Notes under the pieces: model-generated
What the model saw: only the letters and a program-made list of their open reading frames with translations
Told to the model about the DNA's origin: nothing
Databases searched by the model: none
Origin: Punica granatum
Taxonomy: Eukaryota > Streptophyta > Magnoliopsida > Myrtales > Lythraceae
Assembly (NCBI RefSeq): GCF_007655135.1
Contig: NC_045129.1
Coordinates: 5,208,001-5,272,000, forward strand
DNA: 64,000 bases
Direction of reading: 5' to 3'
Part shown: in pieces, positions 1 through 11,890 of the stretch
How the letters are laid out: every line of letters begins with the position of its first letter
Numbering within the stretch: the stretch's first letter is position 1
Program-made: the position numbers and the translations under genes

Positions 1-1503
1 GGCACGGGCCCCATCGATCACGTCATCCCTGAAAGCCTCTTCTGAGAACCCGGCCTCTCGCATCCTCTCGCACCACTTGTCCTTCCCCTCATTCATCTCG
101 GCCTTACTGAACAGAGCCTTCGCAGCTTCGCCTTCCATCATCCTCCTCTCGTTGCTCTCTCGGCTCTTGTAGGTGGCACTTGCCGAGTCCAGGAACCGCC
201 AAAGGTACTCGACCTTCCTGGAGAAACTGGTTGCAAAGTCCGCACAGTTGGCACAGCTGCACTCTGCATTGTTCTCGCTCAGGATCACTCCCTTCGGCTC
301 TAGATTCCTGATGGCCTTTAGGAAGCTGGATCTCTCGTCGGGTATGTTGTGGTCGAGGTGATGGAGCCTGAACTGGGCGCAGACGATTAGTGTTTCTCCT
401 GGAATCGTGCTGATGGCATTAGAGTCCAACTTCTGGATTGGATGATTGTCGAGCCGGTTTATCTGTAGGTTGATGTTAATTTTCTTGGCGAAATCTAGTA
501 GGAGCAAGGAATAGTCATACCCAGGTGGGCCAAGGGAGAAGGGCGTTCCAGTATCACTTTCTGTGCTCGCAGAGATGATTGTCAGACGAACTAGCGGTGG
601 AGGCCCTCCTGGACTCCGGCTTAAACCATCGAGCAGAGTCGGCCACTGTGCCCCATGAGAAACTCCAAGGTCGACAATGTGAAGATTGCTCGACTTGTCA
701 GGTACTTCACCTAGCACCTGGAGAATAGAAGAGTTGGCTATGTTGCTCGGTAATGCAAACCATGGGCTGTGATCATTGAAATTGAGGAGAGATTTCCGGA
801 AGAAGCGGGGTTCAGAGGATGCAAACGTGACTGGAGACACCGAGGTGGACGTGATGGACATGGAGGAGGAGAGATGATAGGTCAGAGCCCGAAGGCCATG
901 AGAGGCGAGTCGATGGTTAGGATCACCAGACGGGGAGGCGAGCTCGTGGAGGACATACAGAAGGTGTTGGATCCTTGACCCATTCCCGGCTGTTATGGCG
1001 GAGGCGCAGGGGTTAAGCAACTGCTCCGCCCACCTCCCATCTTTACCATTAGCATTATTGCAGTCACGTCCAGCAGGTTTCCCGGAACCCTTTTTACCGG
1101 TTGATAATTTCTTAGCAGGCATGGCCTTTCCCTGTCCTGCAGCATCCGCCTCGTTGATCTGCTGGCTCTGGCTTTTAGACAGATTCTGACCCAGAGATGG
1201 CCTTGGCATCGGTTCTTCCGGTGATTTCCTCTTGAGCCTCTGACCAGGGCTCGTGGGATTTAAGCACACGGTACTAGCGGTAGTCGTCGTCGAGGCCGTG
1301 GCAGTGGGGATAGTGTTGGAAGCGGTGTTATTAGAGCAAGTATAGAGCACATCCTGGTTGATCTCTTGATTCGGTTCCCACCATTGATAATCGTCGGAGT
1401 TGTAAGGATCGTCCAGGAAGGTTGGGAAGAACGAGACCGATCCTTCAAGCCAGTCGAGGATGTGATCCGTCATTGGGTTCGGCTCGGCTTCTCCAAGCGT
1501 CAT
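1..1503 (-). CDS. NSP1: NSP1-type GRAS transcription regulator, 3' end cut by window edge
   Basis: An open frame of 501 codons without introns runs from an ATG at 1503 to the window edge. The N-terminus (residues about 14-29, HILDWLEGSVSFFPTF) is the hallmark start of Nodulation Signaling Pathway 1 proteins. A basic, low-complexity linker follows, then a GRAS domain: the first leucine-rich part near HLLYVLHELAS, a VHIID-type core (LHIVDLG, about residue 273), and RVEYLWRFLDS near residue 430. NSP1 is usually about 550 aa, so roughly 50 residues including the SAW motif are missing off the window. A second in-frame ATG at 1473 is possible, but the upstream one keeps the family's EPNP residues. 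Known role: a nuclear partner of NSP2 in symbiotic (Nod/Myc factor) signalling and a promoter of strigolactone biosynthesis genes. In a non-legume, mycorrhiza and strigolactone control is the likely job. Family identity is firm; function is inferred from the family. Confidence 0.93.
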   Translation of the reverse strand, partial: MTLGEAEPNPMTDHILDWLEGSVSFFPTFLDDPYNSDDYQWWEPNQEINQDVLYTCSNNTASNTIPTATASTTTTASTVCLNPTSPGQRLKRKSPEEPMPRPSLGQNLSKSQSQQINEADAAGQGKAMPAKKLSTGKKGSGKPAGRDCNNANGKDGRWAEQLLNPCASAITAGNGSRIQHLLYVLHELASPSGDPNHRLASHGLRALTYHLSSSMSITSTSVSPVTFASSEPRFFRKSLLNFNDHSPWFALPSNIANSSILQVLGEVPDKSSNLHIVDLGVSHGAQWPTLLDGLSRSPGGPPPLVRLTIISASTESDTGTPFSLGPPGYDYSLLLLDFAKKININLQINRLDNHPIQKLDSNAISTIPGETLIVCAQFRLHHLDHNIPDERSSFLKAIRNLEPKGVILSENNAECSCANCADFATSFSRKVEYLWRFLDSASATYKSRESNERRMMEGEAAKALFSKAEMNEGKDKWCERMREAGFSEEAFRDDVIDGARA

Positions 1504-3460
1504 TTTGCAATGAGAAGATATGAGCTGATAAAAGAGGGAAAGAGGGATTGTGTTTTAAGGTTGTGTATGTGTCTGATCAGTCATTGACTAAAGAGGGAAG
1601 ATTGGAAATTTACTAAGAACTCTTTTAAACAAATAAAAGATAAAAAACTAACCTCCCAAAAAAAAAAAAGAAGATATTTATTGGGAGTGATGTATTTTGG
1701 GAAAGGGCCGGTGGACAGCATATTTCTAATTGTTGGTGTGCTGTTTCCTTGGACATTGTGATGGCCCCATTCGATTGAAACCTAAAGCCAATGAACATCG
1801 CGGAAACTTATCGCATAGATCGAACCAAATAAAGGTTAACTAAATCATTATGCGCAAAGTACATACTCATATTCATTCATGATATGATCATAGAAAACAA
1901 GAGATATTCAATATAGACTCCGTGACCACTGGTGATCCTCATACCATCTACTGTTAGTACGTTGTGTATTATATAGTAACTTTCCCGTATGAATACAACC
2001 AGATCGGTTGAACATATTAGGCGGGTCATTCAACGTGAGACACATCGCATATTCTGCAGAAGACGTGTTAAACCTATGCGTATCGGAAACTGTGATGATC
2101 GACCGTGTTTGTGTTCATCGTTTTAGCTATAGATAGATGAGCAATATGCTAGTAGAAACTTTTCATGGAGGAGGCAGGAAGCATTGTCTCTTCTTTGTTC
2201 TTGTATCTAACTTATTGTGTTTGGACGGTTGTGGTAGTTGAAATCTACAAACGACCATTGAAGGCAAGAAAGTTCAACAAAGCAAAAGTCAGACAAAAAT
2301 AGAAAAACCAAGGTAATACGATATAAATTTACCAGCAATCAATCACTGATAAAAATTCTGACATTGGATGCGTTTTTTTTTTTTACTGCTACATCCAAAC
2401 TTCACGTATTTTTTTAATATACTATGATCGATACGTCTAATTAAATTGAGGCAATGTAATAATTTTTTAATATCGTAGATAGGGATGGGTTGGATTTGAA
2501 TTGTCAACGAGCCGGCCGAGCTCTCAATTTTATGTCTTTTTTTTTTTTCCATGGGGGGTGCTCTCTTGTTGTCCTCTTATGCTATTTGGATTTATGTGCA
2601 AAGTAAATCATAGTTTAATTTCAAGAGGTCTTTTTCAAATCAAATGTTTATCTTTTATGTTGTTGTTAGTGTAGTCAGCACTTGGACATGTGCCCAAAGG
2701 TCTTAATGTTATCAATTATCGGTCATTAATTTTATGTTGGCCAAGAACTTTTCCCTAAATCTGGTGTCTTTGATGTTCAATGATTGAGGTATCTGAACCT
2801 CTTCCGGTACCGGGCAAATGTTCCAACACCCGCATGGCAGCTCATACTCAGATAGCTCTAATACTGCACGGTTAATGGATCAGGCTTAATCAAGACTGTC
2901 GATTCTGAACCATACAAAGGACTTATCTAGGCAGCACTGAAAGAGTTCGACTGTTAAAACTCAGTAAAACAACAGCAGTTCGGTCACCAAATCCACTCCC
3001 AGCACAATGACGGAGATATGGACTATGATGTACTGTTGTATTCATCATTCAGAGGAACAGATTTTGAATTTCGAGAGTGAGCTGCATCTGGTCGATGGAT
3101 ATGAACTCCATGAATCTCCAAACACAGATACTAAGTTATTATCTCAAAGGCATTTGCTAAGATCCTGAGTTATTCGTTAACTTGTACATTTTACTGGTTG
3201 TAATCTGCACAGTCAATTGACTGAGTTAATCCTACTCTAGACTTTTAGCTGCCTGATATTATAGGAATAGATTCAGTGACTGCCTTGAACGCGGTTTAAG
3301 GTTATGACGTGAATTACATGATCGAACAGTCAAAAATCAAATTTGCATTTGAAGTACATAGCGGAGTAATGGAAGAAACTGTAAGAATTCTGCGAGAACT
3401 AAACTCAGCTCTCTCAAGGTTGAATATAGCACACGAGAAGCCTGTTCTTGATTGTAATCC
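1504..3460. other. Intergenic, no gene seen
   Basis: AT-rich DNA upstream of the NSP1-type gene and downstream of the DUF4220 gene. It should hold the NSP1 promoter. It contains short A and T runs near 1660, 2375 and 2535. I see no convincing exon, RNA gene or transposon ends here. Confidence 0.5.
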
Positions 3461-5639
3461 TCATGCTGGAAACTCATGGAAAATTGGGTCGTCAATGCTT
3501 CTCCCTGCGAGGTCACCGGGCATTCTTTCGGGAATTTTTATGATAACCTTCCGCCCCTGAAACTGCTCTGTGATACCCAAATGTGCCATTAGAAGCCCGA
3601 CATGGGTCAGCAACTCCCCGCCCCACCTAAGCTGCTGCGCATGCGCTTCCCACTCGCACTGTCCTGCTCCATATATCAGAATCTCGACCCACACTTCACA
3701 GACCATCTCCCACAGCTGCTCCTTGCTCCACCCAAGCTCGTTAACGAGAGCCTTCAGTCCCCCAGCTAGCCTGAGTGCATCAAGTATCACCAACCCACTC
3801 GTTTTCATTTGCAGGGAATGCAAACTTGGCTTATATTCCCGAAGCAACAGCACACGGGCTTCTGCAGCGTCGGTCTTGAAACATTTGCTGCGGAAGAAAC
3901 CTGTTACTTGCGCATAAGTTTCTTCAATGTACTTGTTGTTACCAATCCATTTGGGCAGCAAGAGCGGGCACGAGACTTGAATGTGGAACATGTAATTTGC
4001 TAACAATCTGCTTGCTTCGCAGTTCGTGTTGCCGCTTTCCTTGAGGTCCGAGTAGTAGCAGAGATCGGTGGCAATGTGCCAGAGGAGAAGCTCACGCTCA
4101 AATTCTGTGCTAATTGTGCACCACTGGAGCTCATTAAGGATGTTTCTCCTTCGAAGTGCATAATCACCTCTCTCTGAAAGCAGGTCCTTCACAACTCTAA
4201 GATCGAAGCCTGACTCAACGCACCTCCTGTGCTTCTCCATAAGTTGCTGAAAAATTAAGTCCTTCATGTCGGTACTGACACCTTCCCAAGTCGTGACCCA
4301 CAGTGTTTTCAGCATGAAATGGTACCCGGAGGGCTCATCCTCAACGAACTTCACCAAATTATCCCTTGCACAATAAGTTATAAGATTGAGCTGTCCCACG
4401 TTGTCTGACCACCTCTTGTTGTAGAATGAAAATACCCGAGAGGAGGATATCGACCGGAACATGAAACTGGTACATGGTTTCCCCATTCTTGTTAACCAAA
4501 GCATCGTCCAATCGGAAAATATAGCCATAAATAATGCATAAACCTCCAAAGAAATGGCCCCCACAAGCAGTAATTGAGTTATGATCACATCAATGCGGGA
4601 GAAAGAATTCTTATCAACGATGGATGAGAATAATATCAACGAGCACAAGGAAAAAACGAAGCTAATGAAGCGGAGGAGAAGACCAACAGGAGAGTAAACA
4701 ATCCCCCCTTTTGTGTAGAGAGTATCGTACATAAATCCAAGCTCAATCTCTACCGCTGTGAAGGCTTCTGTCGCTGACTTCTTGTTTATGATAGCAAAGC
4801 TATGCTCAGCTTCATCGGAAGTAAGGATCACGCCTGTGAAGAGATGCTTGAACATGAGGAAAAGGTAATACGCTTCATGAAGGTACTTGGCATCAGGACT
4901 GATGGAGTCAATCCCAAACTGGGTCGGAGATAACAATGCAGGAACTTTGAAGTTATCGGAACTTGCTGATCTCAAAGCCCAGGTCCTCTCTCCATACTTG
5001 ATTGTGCCAGCAACAAACATCGGAATGGTTAAGAACGTGAGAGCGCTGCCACTCCAGGTCGTTAGGAAAATGTAAAGAGTTGCCCCTACTTGAGTGATGA
5101 GGCCAAGCAAGTGCCTCGACCACAGTTGATTGTCTTCTGTGGAGTATGCTGTGATTGTGTCGGGGCCTCCGAGGTGTAAGAGAAGGAACGGAGCCCAAAA
5201 GGCCAAGAGCACTGTTTCCGCTTTTGGAGAATCATCTCCGAGGGTGCTGGAGATATTTCCAAGCGAGAGATTTGCAAAGGAGTCAGCTGTTAAGTATGCC
5301 ATCCAGACGAGAAAGGACACCGAGATTGCCCTTGTGCACTTCCTTCTGGAACCGAAGGCTATCAGGATGATCTGTAAAGAGAGGCTGAGTAAGACCAGCA
5401 CGCGGAGCTGCCATTTGCTCCACAAGTTCTTGACATTCTCTGGGAAAATCTCGATGGCCCTTCTCGTTGCAAGGAGGATCAGAGTGCTAGCAACTGCTGG
5501 AAAACATCATTTGACAAAGAGAGTGAATTCGTGGAAGCATAATCAGTAATCACTGGCATTTTGAGGTAAAAAGGAAATTTTATTTCGAATTGAATGCAAA
5601 GAAACATGTTTTCAAGACAGGGAAGATACCAATCGACAT
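3461..5639 (-). CDS. DUF4220/DUF594 plant membrane protein
   Basis: One long exon is open from 5506 to the TGA at 3461-3463, encoding at least 654 residues. Hydrophobic segments lie near residues 8-28, 75-95, 109-129, 255-277 and 288-312, counted from the codon at 5425. The C-terminal half is soluble and carries the DUF594-like LLWHIATDLCYYSD stretch. This matches the plant DUF4220 plus DUF594 architecture (usually 600-700 aa), whose biochemical function is unknown. The start is the weak point: the codon at 5425 is TTG and the exon has no ATG ahead of the first membrane segment. I infer a 10-nt coding exon at 5630-5639 (ATGTCGATTG followed by GTATC) spliced over a ~133-bp intron to a tandem CAGCAG acceptor near 5493-5496. 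Both acceptor choices stay in frame and give about 680 aa. The family call is strong, the first exon tentative. Confidence 0.82.
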
Positions 5640-6505
5640 TGTTCAACTGCGTACGTAACACTAACACCTCTTGTTGAGTTGGAGCATTTGGTAGTTTGGG
5701 CTCACAGTTACCTGCGACCTTACCGGACTGAATGATTCCTGAAAAATTTTTAATAGAGCAAGCATTGACATGTCATACGGAGGATCTCCAACTTCTTGTT
5801 GAGCAGAAAAGGCATTTGCAAGTAATAGCCAAAAGCAGCGACGTGATTGGAAAATAATAGATCACAAGATCGTAAGCACAGCCTCTTTTTCCGTTAGAAG
5901 TCGGTGCAGGGGAACAGCAATTTCTACTTCATTATACCTAAAGCAACACATGCTAGAAGAGCCTTAGATGATGTAAGTTACTCTTCCTCGGTTTCACGTA
6001 GAACTCCAGAATGTCTGAATTTCCAACATGAATAATGGAGCAAAAAAGTCCTGACAAGGATATTAGCAGTATGCGCTTGTAAAGCTGTCCTATGACGCCT
6101 CAAGCACGCAAAAGATCACATACTACTTCCCCCTAAAACATGATTAAAATTCCCAGACTAAGCTGAAGTGAACGTTTATGGACAAAAAATGGACCGAGGA
6201 TAAAAAGGACCTGTTCTGCAACACTAAAAGGTGCAAAATGGGGACAGGACAAGTTGATGATCTGTCAACTGATGTCACCTTCACAATGAGTGGCAACGTA
6301 AACAATTCTCAGCAGATAAGTGAAGCGTACATGGGAACACCGATCTCAGTAAGCTGCTGCAGTTTCGACCCCTCCGGACGTAGTCGTCAGCGAAGAATGA
6401 AATTCTTTGGGTGGGAAAGTAAAGATATATCATCTCTGTGACTTTAGGGAGGTAGCGGTAGCAAGCAACGTCTGGATACCTTTAAAAAGCCTAAATAAAT
6501 CTCTG
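5640..6505. other. Intergenic, upstream of the DUF4220 gene
   Basis: Presumed promoter and 5' region of the minus-strand DUF4220 gene, ending at the left target duplication of the MULE. No other gene signal is seen. The short open frame at 6178-6441 lacks family resemblance. Confidence 0.4.
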
Positions 6506-6517
6506 CCCCTGGAAAAG

Positions 6518-7675
6518 ACAAAATTCACAATTTGGTCCCTAAAAGATACACCTCGCTACAAATTGGTCCTTCCGTTTGTAACGTTAGCTCAATTTGTTTC
6601 TTCTGTTCTGTCAATGTTTTATCCAGTCCTTAACAGAAAAAAACTTACATGGCCCGTTATATGCTGACCTGACCTGACCTGTCTAGAGCCATGCTGCCTA
6701 TAAGACATGACGACCCTTTCGACCCTTGATTAGTGACTTTTTCGACGCCTCGAATACCGAACCCTTGCCCTATTCTGAACTTCAACCTCCTCGTGACTGG
6801 GAGAGCTCAGAGCTACAACACCACCTCCTCCTCCTATTTTTATTATTATTCTTCTTCTTCTTCTTCTTCTTCTTCTTCTTCTTCTTCTTCATTTTCGATT
6901 GCGAGGGTCAGGTGGCTCCTGGGTCTCAACGGAAGGAGCAAGAAGATGGCGGGCTTGCCGAACATAATGAAGGCTGGCGACCCGATTTCTGAACGAGCCT
7001 GCCCTAAAAGTTTACCCGTCGGAAATTGGGTCGAAAAGGATTCAAAATATATATGGTGGCTGTCATGCGTAGAGCTCCCAAAGTTGGCCTCGCCGTTCCT
7101 GAGAGGTGAAGATGGAGGCCATTGTTGATCTGAACCCCCGTAAAAGAAAATGGAAAACTAGTAAAGAGAGAGACAGAGAGATGGGGAGAGAGAGTGGACC
7201 TGAAGAGAAATGTTGTATGAGTTTTGCAGCTTCCAACCTATCAACCCAACCTCACCAGCCTTTAGAAGCTCGACCTCCGCCGAGACGACTCTTCCTGCAA
7301 CGAGCTCCCTAGAGGGGGGAGAGTGGGTGCAGGGGTACTCCAGTGTGATCTGCCCCTTCAAAATAAATAAATAAATATATATATATATATATATTCGAAA
7401 AGTAATTATTTTATTTTTTATTTGAAAAGAAATTAATAAGTTACCTAAAACGAAGTGGTTTTAGGGGATTTATTGTTGTCGTGACTTTTAACGGGCTAGG
7501 TCAGCAGATAACAAGCCAAATCAGCAATTTCCATTAGAGACTGGATGAAAACTTGGACTGAAGGATCAAATTATTCTGACATTTCAGACGGAGGGACCAA
7601 TTAATATACTAAAAATCTTTCAGGGACCAATTTGTAGCAAGGTGTTTCTTTTAGGGACCAAATTGTGAATTTAGT
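6518..7675. mobile_element. Non-autonomous Mutator-like element with intact TSDs
   Basis: The left end (from 6518, acaaaattcacaatttggtc) and the right end read on the other strand (to 7675, actaaattcacaatttggtc) form long imperfect terminal inverted repeats. Similarity continues inward for roughly 170 bp on each side, to the shared tgctgacct motif. The same 12 bases, cccctggaaaag, flank the element directly at 6506-6517 and 7676-7687. A 9-12 bp target duplication with long TIRs is the signature of the Mutator superfamily. No transposase is visible. The interior contains a (CTT)n run and an (AT)n run and could include captured host sequence, but I cannot name a donor gene. Confidence 0.8.
6838..6890. 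repeat. (TAT)n/(CTT)n microsatellite
   Basis: A TAT triplet run followed by about 13 CTT/TTC triplets inside the MULE. It produces artificial poly-Ser and poly-Phe open frames. Confidence 0.9.
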
Positions 7676-7687
7676 CCCCTGGAAAAG

Positions 7688-8390
7688 GTTTCTGGCATAC
7701 CTTGCCTCCGGCAGAAGCTATATATGGAGGAAAATGATGCCATTGGTTTCTTTAGTATTATATCTAAGATGAATTGATGATGATTGGTGTCGGTGGAGTG
7801 TCCTTCAGGAACAAATATATTCACCAGAAGAAAGGAATCAAATTGCATATCATTAAAATCGTTTTAAAGGCTTACGAGTCAATATTCGCGGTTATAGCTG
7901 TGTTTAAGATGCTAGACAATGAAGATTATAAAACTTGAAAATTAGGACATAGATTGAATAATCATTTGCCAACTTCTCTTATAAGTATTCGTAATCCGAA
8001 TTCAACCCAGTGGGGGTCCCCTCAATTAGAACCTCATGCATTACAATTTACAGCTGCTCATTCCTTTTCTTGTTTTGCTCTTTGTTATTATTGGCACAAG
8101 AGACACCATTCAGATGTCCTTGTTCATTATCTATTTCTATGAATGAGGAACTCTCGTTATGATTATGAATTAATCTTGTACTTTCTCGACCGGCTCATGA
8201 AAATTATCATTATTATTTATCAAAAGGTTCATGCATATACCCCTAGTGCTCAGAAACACAAGCGCAGAGGATTCACGATCAGACCGAGGGCCTCACTCGA
8301 AAGAACGGGTAAGTGATATCACCGCCCAGCCCAGCCCATCAACCACTAGATATGGCCGAAATTCCAGCCTTAGGAGAGCTGAACCAAGAG
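7688..8390. other. Intergenic, no gene seen
   Basis: AT-rich DNA between the MULE and the repeat array. Nothing with coding or RNA-gene character is recognised. Confidence 0.4.
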
Positions 8391-11300
8391 CCTCATAGTA
8401 TTCAATTGATTGTTATGCATGCTTATTCCATTTAAATCGAACCGGATTGATAAGTTAGGTTTTTAATATAGTCGACCAGAGAAGGACTATCGGGTTACCG
8501 CGAAGGAACGTCTTGTAGTGGGGTGCCTGACATGAAAATCTCGTTGAAGAGGTTTACTATAATATCTATATTACCATCAAAATCGAAAGCAGAATGAATG
8601 GAAACTTGAATGCAGCCATAGTGACACTTTATCCTTTTCTAGAGCCATATGGTCGTAAATTCAATTTCCATGGTAAAGTTTTCTACGCCTCTTCATTACT
8701 CCTTTCCTGTCAGTTGTCGGGAAATTTCTTCTATTTCTCTAATGACAGGACAAATCCAACTCTCCGCAATTTGAGAATCTTCTTTATTAAAACAAAATAA
8801 AAGACATTGACGAAGACTAGGAAGAATATTTGAAGTGGAATCCAAGATGGCGATGACGATGATGATGATGATTAAGATGACGAAGACGATGATGATGATG
8901 ATGACGACGATGATTATGATTAGTTACAGATGTTTGTATGGTCGATAAAACTAGGAAAAAGGGAAAAAAAACAAAAACAAAAACAAAAACAAAAAAGCAA
9001 CGCACGTTATCAAATTTTTTAGCCGACTATTAAAAAAGCATTAGCAGAGCCTTGCAATGCGCGTTTCTTTTGTGGACAATTTTCTGAAGTGTTTAATAGA
9101 AAAGCATCAGCCGAGGTAATTCTCTGTAGTTTGATGCTCCGGAAAGGTAAGTTTAGATAATAATAGGGGTTATTTGCTAAACGTCCCATTAAATTAAAGT
9201 AAAACTTGAAATTATGTCAGTAGAGAGATTTTATGTTCAATTCTTATTTTGAACTTAAAAAATCAAAACTCTTGATTTCAGGCGAGTTCACGTGTCACTA
9301 ACACTACTATACCCTCCTCCTCAAACTCCCATGATTTTGCTGGACAAAAAAGATTATGCAAGCGTGCAAGACAGGTCATCCGATGCATAAACAAGCAATG
9401 GGGATTTGGGTGCATTAAATCAAATCGGATTGATAAGTTAGGTTTTTAATAAAGTCAACCCGACAAGACTTATCGGGTCACTGTGAAGGAACGTCTTTTA
9501 GCGGGAAGCACATCAAGATTTTATTATTGTCTTTATGTTTCACGAGAACGTACATATATTTATTTCTATATAAGGCTTATCTACCCGATAAGGATCGATT
9601 TTAAGCGAACCCACCCAATAAGCCTTAATGAGTCGGGCTGTGATACCTTGATTTTTTAACGGTTTGACTGTCAAAGATTGAGGATTTTATTGTATTTTAT
9701 TACTTTCTATGCATATTTGTTTTAGTTAGATCGAATCGGACCGATAAGTCATGTTTTTTATGGAGTCGACTTGATAAGTCTTATCTGGTCACAATAGTGT
9801 CAGTTCGTGAATGAACATCTTTTAGCAGAGAGTGCTCTAAGATTTTATTATTTTATTTATATCTCACTCCAACGTACATATATTTTTTTTCATTTAAATC
9901 TTGTTGAACCTTGCTCCTTGCTAAAAGACATTTATTGACGAACCTACCTGATAGTGATTCGATAAACCTTATCAGGTTGACTCTATTAAAAAAATTACTT
10001 ATCGGTGCAATTCAATTTAAATGAAACAAATATGCATAAAAATAATAAAATACAAGAAATCTTCAATCTTTAATAGACAAACCATTAGAAACTCGAAGCA
10101 TGACAAACCGAACCGTTAGTGACCCGTTAAGGCTTATTGGGTCGCTTAAACTAAGTCCTTATGAAAAAATATATATACGTTGTAGTGAAATATAATGAAA
10201 ATAACAAAATCTTGATGGGCTTCCTGCTAAAAGATGTTCCTTAATGAACTGACCTGATAAGCCTTATTGGGTTGAGTCCATTAAAAACATGAATTATTAG
10301 TCCAGTTCAATTTAATTGAAACAAATATGCATAAAAGGTAATAAAATACATTAAAATCTTCGATCTTTGACAGTCGAACCGTTTAAAAATTGACACAAAA
10401 CGAACTGACTTATATATATGATAGCCGGTCCGTTAAGGCTTATTGGGTCAGCTCTCTTAAAATCAATCCCTATTGGATCGATATGCCTTTAATGAAAATA
10501 TAGATATATGTACATTATAATGAAATATAAATAAAATTATAATTAGGTCGAATCCTTGCTAAAAGACTTCACGAACCAATCTGATACTGTCCCAATAAGC
10601 CTTATCGGCTGGACTCCATTAAAAACAGGTCTTATTGGTCCTTGCGATTTAAATGAAACAAATATGCATATAATAAAATCCTCAATCACTGATCGCTAAA
10701 CCGTTAAAAAATTGAAGCACCGCGATCCGACCCGTTAGTGATTTGTTAAGACTTATTGGGTCGGCTCGCTTAAAATGGATCCTCAAGTGGTCGATAAGTC
10801 TAAAATGAAAATAAATTTATGTACATTGTACTAAAATATAAAGAAAATAATAAATATAAACAAAATTTTAATTCATGATGGGCTCTCCGTTAAAGGACGA
10901 TCCTTCACGATTCAACCCAATAATTTCTCGATAGGCCTTATTGGGTCAATAACTTAAAAGAGATACTTATCGGGTCGATAAACCTTAAATGAAAAGAGAA
11001 AATATATGTCCATTGTAGTGAAATATAGAGAAAATAATAAAATCTTAGTGTCACGAACCGACCTGATAGTGATTCGATAAGTCTTATTGAGTAGACTCCA
11101 TTAAAAAGATTACTTATCGGTGCAATTCAATTTAAATGAAACAAATATGCATAAAAAAACAATAAAATACAATAAATCTTCAATCTTCAATAGACGAACC
11201 GTTAAAAAATCGAAGCATAACAAATCAAACCATTAGTGACCTGTTAAGGCTCATTGGGTTGCTTACAATAAGTCCTTATCTGGTCGATAATCCTTAAATG

Positions 11301-11890
11301 AAAAAGATAGATACGTTGTAGTGAATATAATGAAAATAAAAAAATATTGATGGGCTCCCGCTAAAAGACTTTACTTAACGAACCGACTTAATAGTGACCC
11401 AATAAGTTTTATCGGGTTGGGTCCACTAAAAACATGACTTATCAGTTCAATTCAATTTAATTGAAATAAATATGCATAAAAAACAATAAAATGCATTAAA
11501 ATCTTCAATCGTTGATAGCTGAACTGTTTAAAAATTGATGTAAAACGAACTGACTTATATATATGATAGCCGATCCATTAAGGCTTATTGGGTCAGCCCT
11601 CTTAAAATCGATCCCCATCGGGTCGTTAAGCCTTAAATGAAAATATAGATATATAAACATTATAGTGAAATATAAACAAAATTACAAATTCTAGGTGTAA
11701 TCCCTTCCAAAAAGACGTTACTTCACGAGCTGATCCTATATATTCTCAATAAGTCTTATGGGCTCGACTCCATTAAAAATAAGTCCTATTGGTCCGATGT
11801 AATTTAAATGAAATAAATATGCATATAAAACAATTAAATACAATAAAATCTGCAATCATTCATCGCTGAAACAAATATGCTGGCCCGTGG
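8390..11890. repeat. AT-rich repeat array with inverted left arm and ~1.1-kb higher-order unit
   Basis: Diverged units of about 300-350 bp share blocks such as aaacaaatatgcata, taaaatac, ctaaaagac, gacccgttaaggcttattgg and cttatcgggtc. The aaa(c/t)aaatatgcata block lies at 10024, 10319, 10656, 11139, 11464 and about 11810 in forward orientation. It is inverted near 9708, and related inverted units sit at about 8410-8530 and 9410-9670. The gaacc.acctgatagtgattcgataa block recurs at about 9940 and 11055, and gacttatatatatgatag at 10407 and 11552. This gives a higher-order period of about 1115-1145 bp. The orientation switch lies near 9905-9915. There are no long open frames. It looks like a dispersed satellite or a decayed element with internal tandem structure. 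A unit-like fragment at 8846-8925 is instead a GAT-type microsatellite between the arms. Confidence 0.78.
8846..8925. repeat. GAT/GAC triplet microsatellite
   Basis: Imperfect (GAT)n/(GAC)n run. A (CAAAAA)-like run follows at about 8968-8996. Both cause a spurious His- and Phe-rich frame on the minus strand. Confidence 0.85.

Noticed and set aside
6733..7128. 131-codon frame with a long poly-Ser stretch
   Set aside because: It is generated by the (CTT)n microsatellite inside the MULE. No domain, and frame composition shifts with the repeat.
8817..9005. His/Phe-rich frame on the minus strand
   Set aside because: Translation of GAT and CAAAAA simple repeats.
8390..11890. CRISPR-like array
   Set aside because: Repeats are hundreds of bases long, diverged and in both orientations. 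The genome is a plant.
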